A DNA stretch of 64,000 nucleotides from Pieris napi (Eukaryota; Arthropoda; Insecta; Lepidoptera; Pieridae): assembly GCF_905475465.1 (NCBI RefSeq), contig NC_062236.1:3978001-4042000 (forward strand), in the 5' to 3' direction. Positions within the stretch are counted from its first letter, which is position 1. Every line of letters begins with the position of its first letter. This document shows positions 10,456-24,640 of this stretch, in pieces. The position numbers and the translations under genes are program-made. The notes beneath the pieces were generated by a model. That model had not been told where the DNA came from, searched no databases, and saw only the letters and a list, made by a program, of their open reading frames with translations.

Positions 10456-13400
10456 GCGCTACGTAAGAAACGCCACCATAGCATGTGACCAACGCTTACT
10501 TGCTCTTCTATAATCTTTAGTAGTTTATCTGCAGGTCCTCTTTTTGGGAAAATTTAAGTCGTGCTTTCTCTATTGTTCTCATCCTATCCAATGTCGTCTT
10601 ATCGTGTTTCCTGTCAATTGTCTTTGTCATTTCTTTTGTCTTATCCTAATCACTGCGTCATATATAATAAGCAAATACTTTTCCTTTTTGTCACACTGCT
10701 GAAACACTTTTTTCACTAGTAATCCAACGTCTGTGGTCTAAACAAAGACGGATCCTGTCGCATTTCTGAAAATGCTGTTGACCAATCACAGTAAAACGAA
10801 ACGTGTCGTTCTTTTGTTTTATATTTTTTGGTTGTTTTAACTTCTCTAACGTAAGTCTATGCGATACTCCTTCGAGTGTTTTACAAGTCAAGTACTTAAA
10901 GTATTCGTATACGTTTATAAGATAATGTCAGTTTTTAGCAGATCAAAATTATTGACTTACCATACAATACTTTACTAAACATTTTTCACTCAAGTATTAT
11001 ATGTTCATTGTTCATGCTTCTATGTAAATTGCCGAGCGCTTAAGTTTTCCACACAAAAATCCAAAAATCTTTGATTGCTAATCTGCTGCTTTGCTTCTAT
11101 ATCTTGTTTGTTTTGGTCTTCAGTTTTTAAATATTTATAAAAAACATCACAAAAGCACCCACACAATCCATGGGATACTTGCGTGGGCATACACATTAAA
11201 CTTTTATACGCCTTCACGTGTCAATCAATCGCGCGCTTGAAGAGACTATCTTATCATTTATTAATCGCACAACCTATATACACAGAACATACAAGGGTTT
11301 TACTCGATACTTTCTTTTCATTCACATTCATGCAGCACATTCTCGGAGCGTATTTGGAGGACACAAATCGTACTTATCTGCTGGGCTATTCTATAGAATT
11401 GATACTGATTTCCAGTGTTAACTTACTGACTTAATTGGCACATGTGATAGCAATAATCCTGTCAACTTATCACGAAACACAATTGCGATGTAGTTCTTAT
11501 TGCGCTGTCTATCAGCGCTTGATATTACTTTATATACAGATCCTTATAATGTGAAACGAATATTCAACATTTAAATCGTAATCATTACTGAATTATTTAG
11601 CTTCCCCGCTGTTATTCGTTGAAGCCCATTAGTAAAATATTTTTAATATACAAAACAGACTAATTAAATTTCTAAAATGTTTGTCGAAATTTTCGGTCGA
11701 GAATAATTTCTAATAGGATTAATTTACTAATATAGAACCAATCAATTGTAAACTAAGCTATCTCGTTGATTTCGTTTCATGTATTTTCACTCAAATAACG
11801 TATGAAACTAACTGATGCACGTGATTTTGTTTTCAAATTGGAATATATTATTTAAATTACCTTTTTAACAGACTTAAAGAAATACCGTTGGAACCCATAG
11901 CTTTATATCTTATCACTACGATATGTATTTTTTTTGTATACCTATAGTTTAGTTCCGTGGTCTTTGGACCATTGGGTCTAATGTTTCGGATTTGCAATAA
12001 AGATGTGATAGGATATTAATTAAAACTGTCATAACTTGGGTTTCAAAAATTGTAGTACACTCGGTTTTCAGCTTTTAATAACTAGAACGAGAGTTGAGCA
12101 TCATAAACTACTATTAAAAAGTATCATATAAAGTTTTTCTAAAATTACTTCTTACCGACACTATGCCGCAAACTAGTAATTACAAAACAAATCAAAGTAC
12201 GCCTTAATACTATTATAAAAGTGATAATTTTACGTACACAAAGATTACTCTTCACTTTTTATTAAAATATGCACTTCGTTTTTACTATCAACGAATGTTT
12301 GAAAAGAATAGAAGCGATCTACATTTTGAAGTGATACTTAGCATATAAAAATCCTTTATAACCATTTTCAATGATTTTCGTGCAATAGAATCTTAAATCC
12401 TCGATTGTTGCAATAGTTACCACATTTCTTATTGCGGCTGTAAACTAAAACTGATTAAATCTATTATAAATTTAGTGACTGAAAGATAAAGGTTTTGATA
12501 TATAAGTACATCAAAACCTTTATTCTTTGTAATAATTGTAAAATTATTGGATAGAAGGAGGATGAACCTCCCACCTAAAGAGAGCAGAGGTCATAATACT
12601 TTGATAGCGCGATATTATGTAGATGTCACTTCACATTCTTGAATTTGTGGTCCTCGTGTAAATTAAAGACTTACGATTAGCCTCAATAGTTAATATTATT
12701 ATCTTAATCAGCCTTAATGTTAAGAAATAAAGATTAAAGAATATTGATAGTGCATTTCTCATTTTAACATAAGCTCCATTCAGATTTAACCTAAAAAGTT
12801 TCTATTATTCACAACACATGAATGCGTAACATTCATACAACCGCACAATGCTCGACCCCACCAAATTCGTGTTTACGTCAGGAACACTGCAATGAAGTGT
12901 TTCATATTACTCCATATTAAAAATTCTTTTCGACTCTATTTTAAACGGCATAACAGCCTTTTTCGATTGTTGTCCTCCAAATACTCGAAACATCAATCTT
13001 TCCGACTCATCCATTCAGTCAATTTAATAGAAATAGAATGGAATACATTTGTTGCTTGGTGTCGTGAAGTCTGATGAATACGTTACTAATTGACGTATCG
13101 ATTTTTTGCGAAATGCGTATAAAAGGTAAACAGTTTTTATTAGCATTTTAAATAGCTGCCACGAGGTTGTTGATAATTTGATTTCTCGGCTGTATATTTT
13201 GATATACATGTTACTATTTAGGAACATAATATATACCTACCACAATGTGAGGGCGTAAATTGCATTTATCATCGTTCATAGAGTTGGTTAAAATAATGAT
13301 GATATTATAGTTTAATAGTTGACCCGACAGATACAGATAGAATAAAAGAATAGTGAAACTAAAAAATATTGTTTATGCTATATACAAATTATTATTATTA

Positions 13401-16400
13401 AGCCTTTATATACCTACCCAGTATAATATATTAACACTTATTTAAGTTACATAACCTAACTTAATCTAATACATCATATGACTCGTTTTTGATAATCAGC
13501 GTGTCCTGTGACACATAGGCCTCTTCCAGCTGCTTCCATTCTTTTCTGGTGTTATATGTGTATGCAAATTATAAACATACTAATATTTCTATTTAAAAGC
13601 GGCAATACGTATAAATTATTTAAAAAAATTATGAAGTAGGCTGAGGCCCAAAAATTTACTTAGAATATACATAACAAATTTTAGCAGTCACTTAAGAAAC
13701 ACAATATAAAAATTCCTTTATTATTATTTTTGCTTATAAAATTGAAATCATTATTAGAAGAGCAAGAACTGCGAAGTTTATGAGTTGTTTGATTACTGCG
13801 TGTATTTTTTATTCAGTTAGACAATTAAACTTTCTTGTTTCATTATTTATTTCGTAATTCTTAGGCTGTTTTTGTTTTAGTTGTTGGTAACAATTGTGTT
13901 CACCGTATTACACATTGACCAACCATTTCTTCTATTCTATCTATTAAAATTAAATACGCCAAGCGTATTTACGTCAAATGATACTAATAATGATAAGGTA
14001 CAGGAAGGATCTTCGGAGTTATAATCGCTTGACATGAATTTTAGGAAAGGTGCGATTTTTTTGACGCCGAGTGTATTTGGAAAACCATTCTTATCCCAAT
14101 ACATAAGAAACATTTTCAAGAAATCAACTGAAAGTCAATGTTTGTAAAAAAGTTATAAAATCGTGAATGGCTTTATCATAACCAAAAATGTCAGATCATG
14201 AAAAATCATTTGCATACTTTCCTCCTATCAACCTATTCAAAAAGGTAATTCATTTGTCGGTGAATAATTGAATAAATCACACTAATGGACGTAGGTTTTA
14301 ACGGATTTAAGCAAATGGATTCTCTATGAAAAAAGACAGCGTGTCAGCTATAACAACGCCCTATGCGCACGCAAAATTTTAATAATGGTAAAAATTGTAA
14401 AGCATAGTTTTGGCTAATTGCTAATAAACTGACTTATTTCTCATATCATCTTCGTAGCTGCTGGTCGTGTTAAAGTTACCAATTATACAGTTTCTATAAA
14501 AAGAAACCCTTAGTGCCTGGGTGATAGTAAAGTATGCAAGGATTTACTAGAATGTCTGCAGTGGAGTACACTGGGGGTCTATTAGTCCACTAATTCGCAT
14601 TTTTCTGTAAATACTTCATATTTCACGATAAATTATCTGTTATATGTATTAAAATTTCATTTAATATATCGAGAGTACAAACCTCTTTTACTAATAACTA
14701 ATTAAATAGCGTCACGATATAGAATTGATGTTCCACCGCCATATTAAGTCTGATTTTCTGTAGACTGCAACCCAAGTACTCCCACAGCGCAATAAATTGA
14801 GTCCACGACTGTAAATATGCCATATTAAGGCTATATCCTGATGTAAAACTGTTGTAAATTACAGTAAAGTAACCGTTTGTTGTTAACAGTGTTATAATTT
14901 TAAGTTGTTAGTTCTAACGGTATTTATGTTAATTAATTACTTTTGTAATTATTTTAAAAAATATTGTGAAATTAAATTACGTCCTTAGGATATAATATCT
15001 AAATCTCGAATAGACAATAATAGTCATATATTTAGTGAAAGCAATAAGAAGAGCCTGAACGCCCCCCTGCCTCAGAAGAGTACTTATTTATTGCCTGCTT
15101 TAGTCATACACCAGTTACATTAGAACATTTATACAATCGCAGTTATGAAGATTTTTAAACTACAATATCACCAAAGTCGTTAAATGGCTATTCTCAACAG
15201 AGGTAAGCAACCGTGGCCGAGAATAATCATACAATAAACAATGACAAGTATCGACAGATTAGAAGAAATAGTTTGTACAAAATAATTATCTAATAGTTAA
15301 GTTATTTATATATTCCCCACTTAGAAACGCAAAACAAGGCAAACTTAATAAGCTATCAAGAAAACAATTCCGCAGTCACCGTTTCTATTAGCTAAAGAAA
15401 TAAATAAAGGTGAACTGAAAGGGAAGGGCGTTAATATAATCTTCTAGTGTCCGGATAAATTAATCCACACTGTCAGCACAAAATACCCGAACAATAACTG
15501 GATGAAGTGTTAAAGTCAACACTACTGTGTTTACCGTTTAAAATATGTGGATTTTTATTTTATTTTTATTTGCAATAAATAGATATTCAGCTCGTACTCA
15601 GGAAATGTTACCAATATACCTTACTTCTATCGTTATAATACTATAAATTTATTAAATTTTTATATATTTTAACTAAGATACATTCATTAAAATTAATAGA
15701 TTGAATAGATCTTTACCTAACATCTACATACGAATAATAATAAATAATTTAAACAAATAAAAATAGTTTTTTAAACATGTAATTAGATATTAAAAAACAC
15801 ATCAACATTGATGTTAAACTACTATTACAATACAATTTATTAACATATTTTCTAAAGATATAAATGTTTTCTTCCCATATTAGGCAGTATTGATAGCCCA
15901 TACAAAAAAAAACATTGTTGCACACCCACAGCTCAAACGATTTCAAGGTTGATCGTACATTTTACAGGCTGCAAAAATATATAACTTCGAAATTTCATTT
16001 ACAACATATTCGCTTAATATAAATGAATACAGTTACTATTGGGTAATATTATTAGAACAAGAGAAAATGAAAAACTGTATTAAGATGTTTCCAAAAGATT
16101 GAATTTCACTTCACATCCGTTTAGTCTCATTGCTGAGTAAAAGCTGTTGTGTCTCAAGAAATTGCATTATAAACTCTTTCCTTCTCGTAGCACAGCTACG
16201 CGGTGTGGTTGCGTACATGCTACGTGCTACGACTGAAACCAGTACATGTACAAGATAATTGAAAAACTTCATGTGATCTAAAATTTCTCTGTAAAAATGG
16301 AAATTACTAGTTTACACTTTTTGCTTGTTGAATCTATTAAATGTATAAGCTTATGGTATAGGATACAAACATCTTGACCTGCAAAGTATATGTGCAGTCT

Positions 16401-16496
16401 TTCTAATAAGGAAATAATGATATAAAAAATTCTTCATAGAGACATCCGTCGATAATGATGTAAAACTAAACTGTCATTGTCAAGTGGGCTTTTGAT
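10456..16496. other. Long non-coding tract
   Basis: About 6 kb with no recognisable gene or large repeat. A 34-bp imperfect palindrome at 12489..12522 (AAAGGTTTTGAT ... ATCAAAACCTTT) is the only local structure noted. Several frames of 60-85 codons (10691-11434, 12892-13227, 15749-15946) show no domain. Confidence 0.5.
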
Positions 16497-16770
16497 TTTT
16501 GATATGAAACATCTATAGCCGCACGTAAAACCGATGTCTGGCGTGGCGACGCATGCCGTGGCGACGCGACGCAGATACGGAACAACAATAGATGCTGTAT
16601 TTATTAGATATCTTGATAATGTCATGTCCAATACTTTTGTAATATTTTATTTTATCATTATGACATATTTAGTTCCTATCACAATCTGTTCTTTTCTGCA
16701 TATTACTTTTACAAAATTATGTCGATGTTTCACATCTGCCAGGCGTCCCGTGACGGCTCAGATTTTTTTT
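16497..16770 (+). mobile_element. MITE-like repeat, copy A
   Basis: Starts near TTTTGATATGAAACATC, carries CTATAGCCGCACGTAAAACC and the palindrome-rich GGCGACGCATGCCGTGGCGA, and ends CGTCCCGTGACGGCTCA followed by a T run. Both ends and the right half are matched in inverse at 48613..49003. No coding capacity: the opposing frames at 16434-16782 are by-products. Superfamily unknown. Confidence 0.75.
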
Positions 16771-19700
16771 TCTATTGAATAATTTTGTTGTTACCTATAA
16801 ACGTGTTTTACTTATAAAGAAATTATCCAAATCATTGCAGGCGTCTTCACTTAATTGAAACGCTTAGCGAATTGAAAAAGTCCCTTTTGTTGATTGGAAT
16901 TATAATTTATATTTATTTATATTTTTAAAAGGGGTATATCCCTACAATTATTTCAATAAGACGTCGCCGTATCCTCTTAATTTGTAGACCGTATCGTTTA
17001 ATATCCTAGCATAAACATCAAATATCCAAAGGACTCCTAATATCCATGAAATGTCTCTGTAATTCTTATTGCTACCGAGTTTAACGTGCTTAATATTGTG
17101 AAACTGGTGGGATTGGGAATAGTTAGACCTCAGATAATTTGATCAAAGTTTTGATCAGTTTGGGATTTCAGTCTTGAGAATTGTTAATTCATGTAATCAA
17201 ATCGAAGGAATTTGAGTCTTGCAAGTTTAAACACTTAATTAGCAAATCATTAATCGATGTTTTATTAATACTTTTGTTAAAAGAGTGAAAACGTAAAAAA
17301 ACATCTTTCTGTCTAGTTAGACCAAACATTTGCCAACTTGTAATTAATAAATTATTGTTAGAAACAATATAACATTGGTCGATATTCAAACGCATGACTT
17401 GACATGGCTGATAGTCTCATGCCACTAGGCCTATTCAACTCTACAAAACAACCCTTTAAAAAGTAAGCAGTAGGGAATAAATTATTTATAAAAATATGTC
17501 TCATCTTAATAAAATATTTTTATTACAAGGCAGTTTAGGTAAGAGATTTTTTTAAGATCAAAGAGTTTCTTAAGCAGTTTTATGAAGCAAAAGCAGTAAA
17601 ATAAAAACAATAATTTATTAATTATGCTTGTATAAAATACTTTCTTATACAAGAAAAGCGGTTCAGTTATATTTATGTAGACACTTATAATTTGTTGTAG
17701 AAGAAACGTTTCGGATCCCTTCAGCGAAATCAGGGCGGCAAAGTTTTAAAGTTACAGTCGGTTCCGAGCTGGACTTTGTGGGATTAAATTAAAATGTAGC
17801 AATTTATGGGAAAGGAGCCGTCATAAATTTCAGCTTCTAATTGGCATTGCACGGTAAACTGTTTGACGACTAGCGCGTTTTATTGAAAGATCGCGTTTTG
17901 TGCGTGATAATCTCAAACCTTGAACTCAAAGTAATGGGTACGAATAAACATTTACCCTTACATAAATGTACTATAGCTAGCAGCCCAGCTAGCCTCAAGT
18001 ATCTACTGAATATGCTATCCTTATCACTTTCGAGCCATTGTAATAGGATTCCTTTCATTCAAGACATTTATGGTTAGGTTTCTACCTTCTTGTCCATTAT
18101 TATCATAATCATCTTCGAGTTAAAGAGTATATTGTGCTAGTTTAGAACGTTTCTTGAATGTACGTCACGGAACAACAAAATATTTGTTGCATCCTACAAA
18201 AAAATCGACGTTTGTTTTAATACTTTATTATAATAATTGAATTATAGAAATATGGAATGTATTACTTTTATTCGCATTCTTTAATTTCATATTTAAGTAT
18301 AAAAAAATATATTTAAGTAAAGTAGGCACATTTTCATAGCAAATACTTTAATTACTGCGTTAAAGCTATGCGTTTATAGTTGGAATTGTTCCAAAAGTTT
18401 TAATTAACTGACCAAATTAGGTTTCCTGCAAAAAATCTATATTGAACATGTGACATTTTTTTAACCATTTCGTATTTATTATACAAAGAAACGGTACATA
18501 TAAATATAAAAAATCATTTATATTTAAGTGTATGATAATATAAATTAATGATAAGTATATATAAATATTTATGATTACAAATATTAAATATATTTTTCTA
18601 TAAAGGAATGTCTTCATACGGCAATGAACAGACCTTTTACTCTGTTACTTCCGATCCCAAGGATACATCAGTGCTACGGTTATTGCGAGAATTAGATCGA
18701 ACTTGCATATAAAAACGTCGGCCCAAATATATAATAACTTATTATGTTTATACATAAAACTTATAACCTTAAGAATTCCAAATTCAAATTTCAATTTGAA
18801 ATTTTCATTAAATTTTGTAGCAATCAATTTAATACGGCATTCAATCTAAAAGGAATGCTTTGCATATTAGAAAATGTACAAGGCGATGTTTTGAGGACAC
18901 TGGTTGAGGTGACCGCATTTTCATACAAGCCTTTTGTGTTCTATACATAAACGGCATTAAATATTTATGTGTACATACATATTTCACTACTGAAATTTCA
19001 TTTTACGCCACGGCGTGAATGGAGTATCCAAAATAGATTTATATTGACGTTATGTTAGAAATTTCAAGAGTTATTTGCCATTATGTTATGGACTCTATTT
19101 GTATATTTTACTTAATTGTATTTTTGAAATAGTTCTATTGACACCTTCATAGAAATGATATGATTGAAGTAGTAGAGGCTTACTGACGTATTGATTCCGC
19201 CTTAGTTGCTTAGCTGGTAACGCACAAAATATACCTGTTTATTTATGCTTTGACATGTTCTTTGAAAGATTTTCATTTGTTTGTTTACCTTTTAAAAAAT
19301 ACTTCTTTTTTAATAACATTGCAATATCAATCACTGCAATCAAATTACATTTTTCATTGCCTTTATAAAAGCAATTTGCTTGATAATACAGCCTTAATCA
19401 AAGGTTTTAATGAGAAGGTATTTTTTATGGATCACGTTTATAACTTGACCCAAAAATATTTAATAAAATGAAACTTCACTGTTTTTAATTATAATACACT
19501 GTAGGCTTTACTGGGATATCGAAATAACTTGATCTGAATGAATGGTGTATAAATTAGGTTTATGCTGTATATAATATTTTAATAAAAAATATCAAATAAT
19601 TTACGATATATATATTTTATCTTGTTTTCCAAGCTCTTTGAATCTGCCCTGTCCCATAATCTCCAAAAGTATTGACGGCTGTATCACTGATGCGCAGCAT

Positions 19701-20981
19701 AGCATGAATGCCTATGACATAGTCAGTCATGACAACGCCGATACTAATTCAAAATATATCTTGGTTATGAAATTGGAGAAAACTTACTGAACTGGTTTAA
19801 GTCATATCTTCATTATAGGCCTCAGTCAGTAATTATTTCAGTTGCTGAGTCTACTCCCTACATTGCGTAATCTGGTGTTTCCCAAGGATCCCATTTGGGG
19901 TTGGGGTAACACCCATAATTACTTATTAATAGAAAATTAACATTTATATGTTAAGTAAATAAAGTAGTAATTTCATTACCAATATATGGAGACCCTTACA
20001 TGCGATCGATTCGCTATGCATCGAAAGTATTTAAAGAACATTCACTCCACACCTTGCATTCATTAGTACAGGATTTTCTTATAAGCACCTGTACCATCAG
20101 CGACTTAGAAAATTTAAAATGCTTTCACTGTACGATTGGAGACGTCTAGCCGGTATTACGTTCTTTAAATCAATTCAAATGTATATGTATTTACAAAAAT
20201 CAACCAAGGAAACAATGACGTCACTACTAAAAATAACTGGAAAAATCCAAAGTTATTAAACGAACCAACAGACCATAATCATTAGTCCCCTCGTTAGTAC
20301 TAATCATATCAACGTCACTTGTCAGCACGGAATGAAATTCAGTCACCATTATTACCCATCAGCCATATACAAGTCGCGGCGTCAATTATGTTCGTTATAT
20401 ACAAGTAGTTGAAGCCTTCATTTGTCAAAATATTTGAAAGCCGTTTATTAAATCACTGGTAGCATTAATTAATTTTGAGGCTCGCACAATAGTAAGTAGG
20501 CTAGCGTATGTAAACGCTACGGCGTAGCACCTCTACGCTCTGAAATATTCTTGTTTATATTTCGAACAATAAAACGTAAAGCAAACTATGTAAAATAACG
20601 ATGTTGTTGGTATTGTTTAATTAATTGTATAAATCTTCATGTGTTTTAAATGTAACATTGAGTAAGCCTGTTGAAGAGTACAACTTATAACCCGATACTC
20701 AAATAATCGTTTCCTGTATAACAGCTTAAGCATCTTGTTTTAACACAAAAATAAATTGAGGTAGTTGTTTGTTCATCTTCTTTGTTGTGTGCAATAGGTA
20801 TTTAATACTAAACTACAGTTCTTTATCACAGTATAGTTAAAAATACAGATATTAATATTCAAATTATTAAAATACATCATATATTATTTACTGAAATGGC
20901 ACTTAATATATAATATGTAGTTATGTACTTCGTATATAAAAATATTTATGGTTATTATATACATTGACATTAATATTAAAT
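16771..20981. other. Long non-coding tract
   Basis: No gene recognised. A GC-richer, non-repetitive patch lies at about 17700-17880 (for example GGTTCCGAGCTGGACTTTGT). Frames of 60-73 codons in this interval have no domain. Confidence 0.5.
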
Positions 20982-21154
20982 AGTTAGCCTAGTGGCTAAG
21001 CATGACCGTGCGTGGGTTTGAAGCCTAGCCGCGCGTCAACTCAATATTTTCATGTATGCGGCCAATTAATAAGGGAATAAATTGGCATGTTCCACACCTA
21101 AGGCGATGAGTCGCGTGAGACACAAACACTGAAGAATTTGGGGAAGGCCTTTTT
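20982..21154 (+). mobile_element. tRNA-derived SINE of a second family
   Basis: The head TTAGCCTAGTGGCTAAGCAT resembles a pol III A box and GGGTTTGAAGCC resembles a B box. The body runs through GGCGATGAGTCGCGTGAGAC and ACACTGAAGAATTTGGGGAA to GAAGGCC and a T-rich end. The body differs from the common SINE of this window. It directly abuts the tail of the LINE fragment that follows. Confidence 0.65.
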
Positions 21155-21508
21155 GTTTTTTTTATAGAAAAGGGGGCAAACGGGCAAGCTCACCTGATGT
21201 TAAGTGATACCGCCGCCCATGGACATTCTCAATGCCAGAGGGCTCGCAAGTGCGTTGCCGGCCTTTTAAGAATTGGTACGCTCTTTTCTTGAAGGACCCT
21301 AAGTCGAATTGGTTCGGAAATACTTCAGTGGGCAGCTGATTCCACAAAGTGGTGGTGCGTGGCAAAAAGTGCCATGAAAAACGCTCAGTTGTGGAACGGC
21401 GGACGTCGAGGTATACGGGTGGAATTTCGTATTCTGCCTCGACGTCCGATGATGAAACTCAGCTGCAGGTATTAATCCGAACAACTCCTCTGAACACTCT
21501 CACCTATT
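21155..21508 (-). pseudogene. Non-LTR retrotransposon ORF2 C-terminus and 3' end (5'-truncated)
   Basis: Read on the minus strand, one frame gives the end of a LINE polymerase ORF (PRTTTLWNQLPTEVFPNQ, then LGSFKKRAYQFLKGRQRTC). A second frame upstream (GLIPAAEFHHRTSRQNTKF) belongs to the same protein, so there is a frameshift around 21300-21365. The element ends in an A-rich tail read as T-rich DNA at about 21155-21165. This protein end is shared with the copy at 62.9-63.46 kb. It is a jockey/CR1-type LINE relic; the exact clade was not determined. Confidence 0.85.
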
Positions 21509-22483
21509 AAAGGTGTAGCACAACTACATTGTTATTTACTATATTTGATATGCTCCTCGAAGCGAAAAAATTGATTCAACGGAAAATCGAAAAAACGCTC
21601 CAAGGCTTAGCTAAATTACTTCCTAGTTCAATGGCCAGCTGAATGTTATTTGAATGTGCGTTCCATTCAACCGTTTTGTGAGCGACAATGGAAAAAATGG
21701 CTGAAACGGGAAAATGCAACAGCATTGAAGCATCGCACCCGCTCGCCCGAGATCGTGTTACGCCAATGCCTGGCTAAATCGATTTTAATATTGTACAGAT
21801 CGACACGGCTTACATTGAATTGTTTTACTAAATTGAGTATTGTTGCTGCATAGGACCTTAATAAGACGCGTTCAATTACGAAAACATTCGAAATTCGTAT
21901 TACACATAGGTATATAATTATTTTCTAATACGTTCGAATTTGAATTCGTGTATTTATTTATAGTATTTCAGTAATAACTGAGAGATATTTTGGATGATTG
22001 CTATGAAATTTATGCAATCATATTAATTAAAATTAATAAAATAATTCTATTATTTCGTTGGTACCTCGCGTTAACAGAATATCGTTGAAAGCGAGAAATC
22101 CGGTCATAATCCGATTATAATAAATTGCATGAGGGTTTTCAATTTTATTTAAAGGTTTACTGTCCTTGATACAATACCGTTATTTGGAGATATTAATGAA
22201 TTCAAAATTAATACATTATTAGGGGATAAATTATTTTTATAAGAACAAGCTACCGCCTGTTATACATGAATGATAAGACTTTTTAGCTGATTTTAGATCA
22301 ACTTGCGAGAGACCAAAAAGAATATAATATATCTATAAGTACCTAGCACCCATACCTACCTACACCTATACTATACATGAATGTACATGAAGTTTTCTAT
22401 TATTTGCCTCAAAAGACATGAGATTTAGTTGAAATTTCTTTCTACCTTACCTTTATACCTAAAGAATTATTATTATATATTTT
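21509..22483. other. Non-coding tract
   Basis: No recognised feature. The frame 21650..21853 (+) is rich in charged residues but has no recognisable domain. Confidence 0.45.
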
Positions 22484-22592
22484 TTTACATATGTAATAGG
22501 AGGCAAACGGGCAGAAGGCTCACCTGATGTTAAGTGATACCGCCGCCCATGGACACTTACATTGCCAGAAGGCTCGCAAGTGCGTTGCCAGC
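22484..22592 (-). mobile_element. LINE 3'-end scrap
   Basis: Matches the last ~100 bp of the LINE at 21155..21508: GGAGGCAAACGGGCAGAAGG, then CACCTGATGTTAAGTGATAC and GCCGCCCATGGACA. Only the extreme 3' end is present. Confidence 0.85.
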
Positions 22593-24504
22593 TTTCTTTT
22601 TTTAAACAATCGAGTTTACAGTAATATCTAGCTACTATGTATGTTAGTAAAGTTTTGTATCTATGAAATATTAAGCATTTCGTTTATTAAAGTCACACTA
22701 GAGCATGTCTTCATTTCTCAAATATGCTTTAGTATTGCAGTATTGTACTCCGACTCTTAATACCGATCAATGGTTTGATTCTCGTATTTCAACAGCGATA
22801 GAACTTCGAATTCTAGAGATTAAACACTAGATTTTGATATTTATGCCATACGTGATAAGGCCTATATTTGAACGCAATCTAAGGACCACAAGTGCCGATT
22901 TCAAATTGTTGAATTGCACCAAGTTGTTTACGAATGTGAACTTTATGTTCACCATATACAGTTAAATTTTTATTATCGTCGCTCTTACAAACCTCACAAT
23001 CCTATCGAAGTTGAGTTATTAGAATCTAGACACAATTGTACGTCAAAGTAGCTCAAAGATCATCTCGGTTGAGAAATGAAACCAAAATGAGAAAAGTTTT
23101 TCGTCGATACTCTGCACTGGGATTCTATTGACGTTTCTTGTTAAAAATAAATTAATATTTCCCTTGAGATAATAAAATTACGATTGTCAGTTAGCAGTTA
23201 TAATCTAATCGTTGTATTTAAAACTCGTTATATACATAACGACAAGTAGTATGCGAAGGAAGGTAAGGGAAACTGTTTTTTTATGAATGTTTATGTAAAA
23301 TTTATGAACACAAGTGGAGCGTAAAGTGGTAACCCACCAATGACATGAAGACTACATATCGGTAGACTTTTGTGCTTTGTAGACAGCAAATTATTATATA
23401 TTTAGTAAGATATACATTGATATATATGCATTATGCATGGTGTAAATGAAGCCACACTAAAAATTGTTCCACGTCTCTCGCTGATCGCGACTGCTGTACT
23501 AAAAGAGTTTATATTACCTGTTTATTTTAGCCCGATTGGGCTTTAAATAAAAGTATAAAATTCCACCGTTCTTTAAATGGGAATATAGAATAGCATATAG
23601 TTAACTAACTGACAAGAAGAAAGATTTTTGTTACTGCCCTGATTGCAGCTGTGAATATAGCTCTGGAAGAAATATTATCTAAAGCCTAGTGGTATTTGTA
23701 AACACTTATCATTATAAGCGAAGTAGTCTTTGGTGTAAGGAAATTATTATAATTATATGATAATAATTAGATTCAATTTATAATATCAAACAGTGACAAC
23801 TTGGTGTGGCTCTCTTGGTAACCACGATTGCTGCAAAGTACTCGATGAGTTATGTGAATAATGTGATTTGCATTAAAATAAAGCAGCTTTATTTTAATTA
23901 TAGACATTCTCAAATATGTTTTACATCCAATTAAAAGTATGGTATTCAATTATTTGATCATAACGTTGTGTAATTAAATTCTTCAGTGCGTGATGCATGT
24001 AAAATTGCCTATTAAACAAACAACAATATACCGAATTTTTATGTTACCACGTTAAAGCACCACAAAGTTAAACACTAATAAAGTTTTAAACTATAATAGA
24101 AATGGGATCGCTCACGAGCGAGGCTTAGACGAGAAAAGTTGAACGGGTCGGCCATCGCGTATGAGGAAACAACAACTTTTTAATTGTTACTACTTAAACT
24201 GGCTTATTTCTCTACACATATCTCTTGAAATAATTGAGTTTTACCCTTGTTTATTTACACTTAATTGAAAAAGAACTTATTGTTTTCATGATAAAAAATT
24301 TAATACAGGGAATAAAGCTTTATAATTTTAAAATGAATATAATGGACATATAGATATATTTAGGTACCTACTTAAAAATAATCGAGTGGCAATATATTGC
24401 CAACAAGAAAAGTGATGATGATAAGTCTTGTTCATAGATTGCATCAGTTTCTCTGATTTTTTTTCATGTAGCCTGAGCCTGAGCCTGAGAGATGCTGGTT
24501 TAAT
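22593..24504. other. Non-coding tract
   Basis: No gene or clear repeat recognised in this AT-rich stretch. Confidence 0.45.
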
Positions 24505-24640
24505 TTTGATGTTTCCCTTTAACGTTTGAGCAAGTGTTAAATGCGGACATAGAAATAAAATGTCCATTGGGTGCAACCGTCTTTTGAACGCAGCAGCTAA
24601 GAGTTGTAGGCCTAGGTCAACAATGCAATGCAACATAAGT
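24505..24640 (-). mobile_element. Degenerate SINE fragment (main family)
   Basis: GATGTTTCCCTTTAACGTTT, GAGCAAGTGTTAAATGCGGA and AAAATGTCCATTGGGTGCAA match the central part of the tRNA-derived SINE on the minus strand, with decay. The 140-codon frame at 24328..24750 runs through this copy and through a short CCTGAG repeat, so it is not a gene. Confidence 0.7.
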
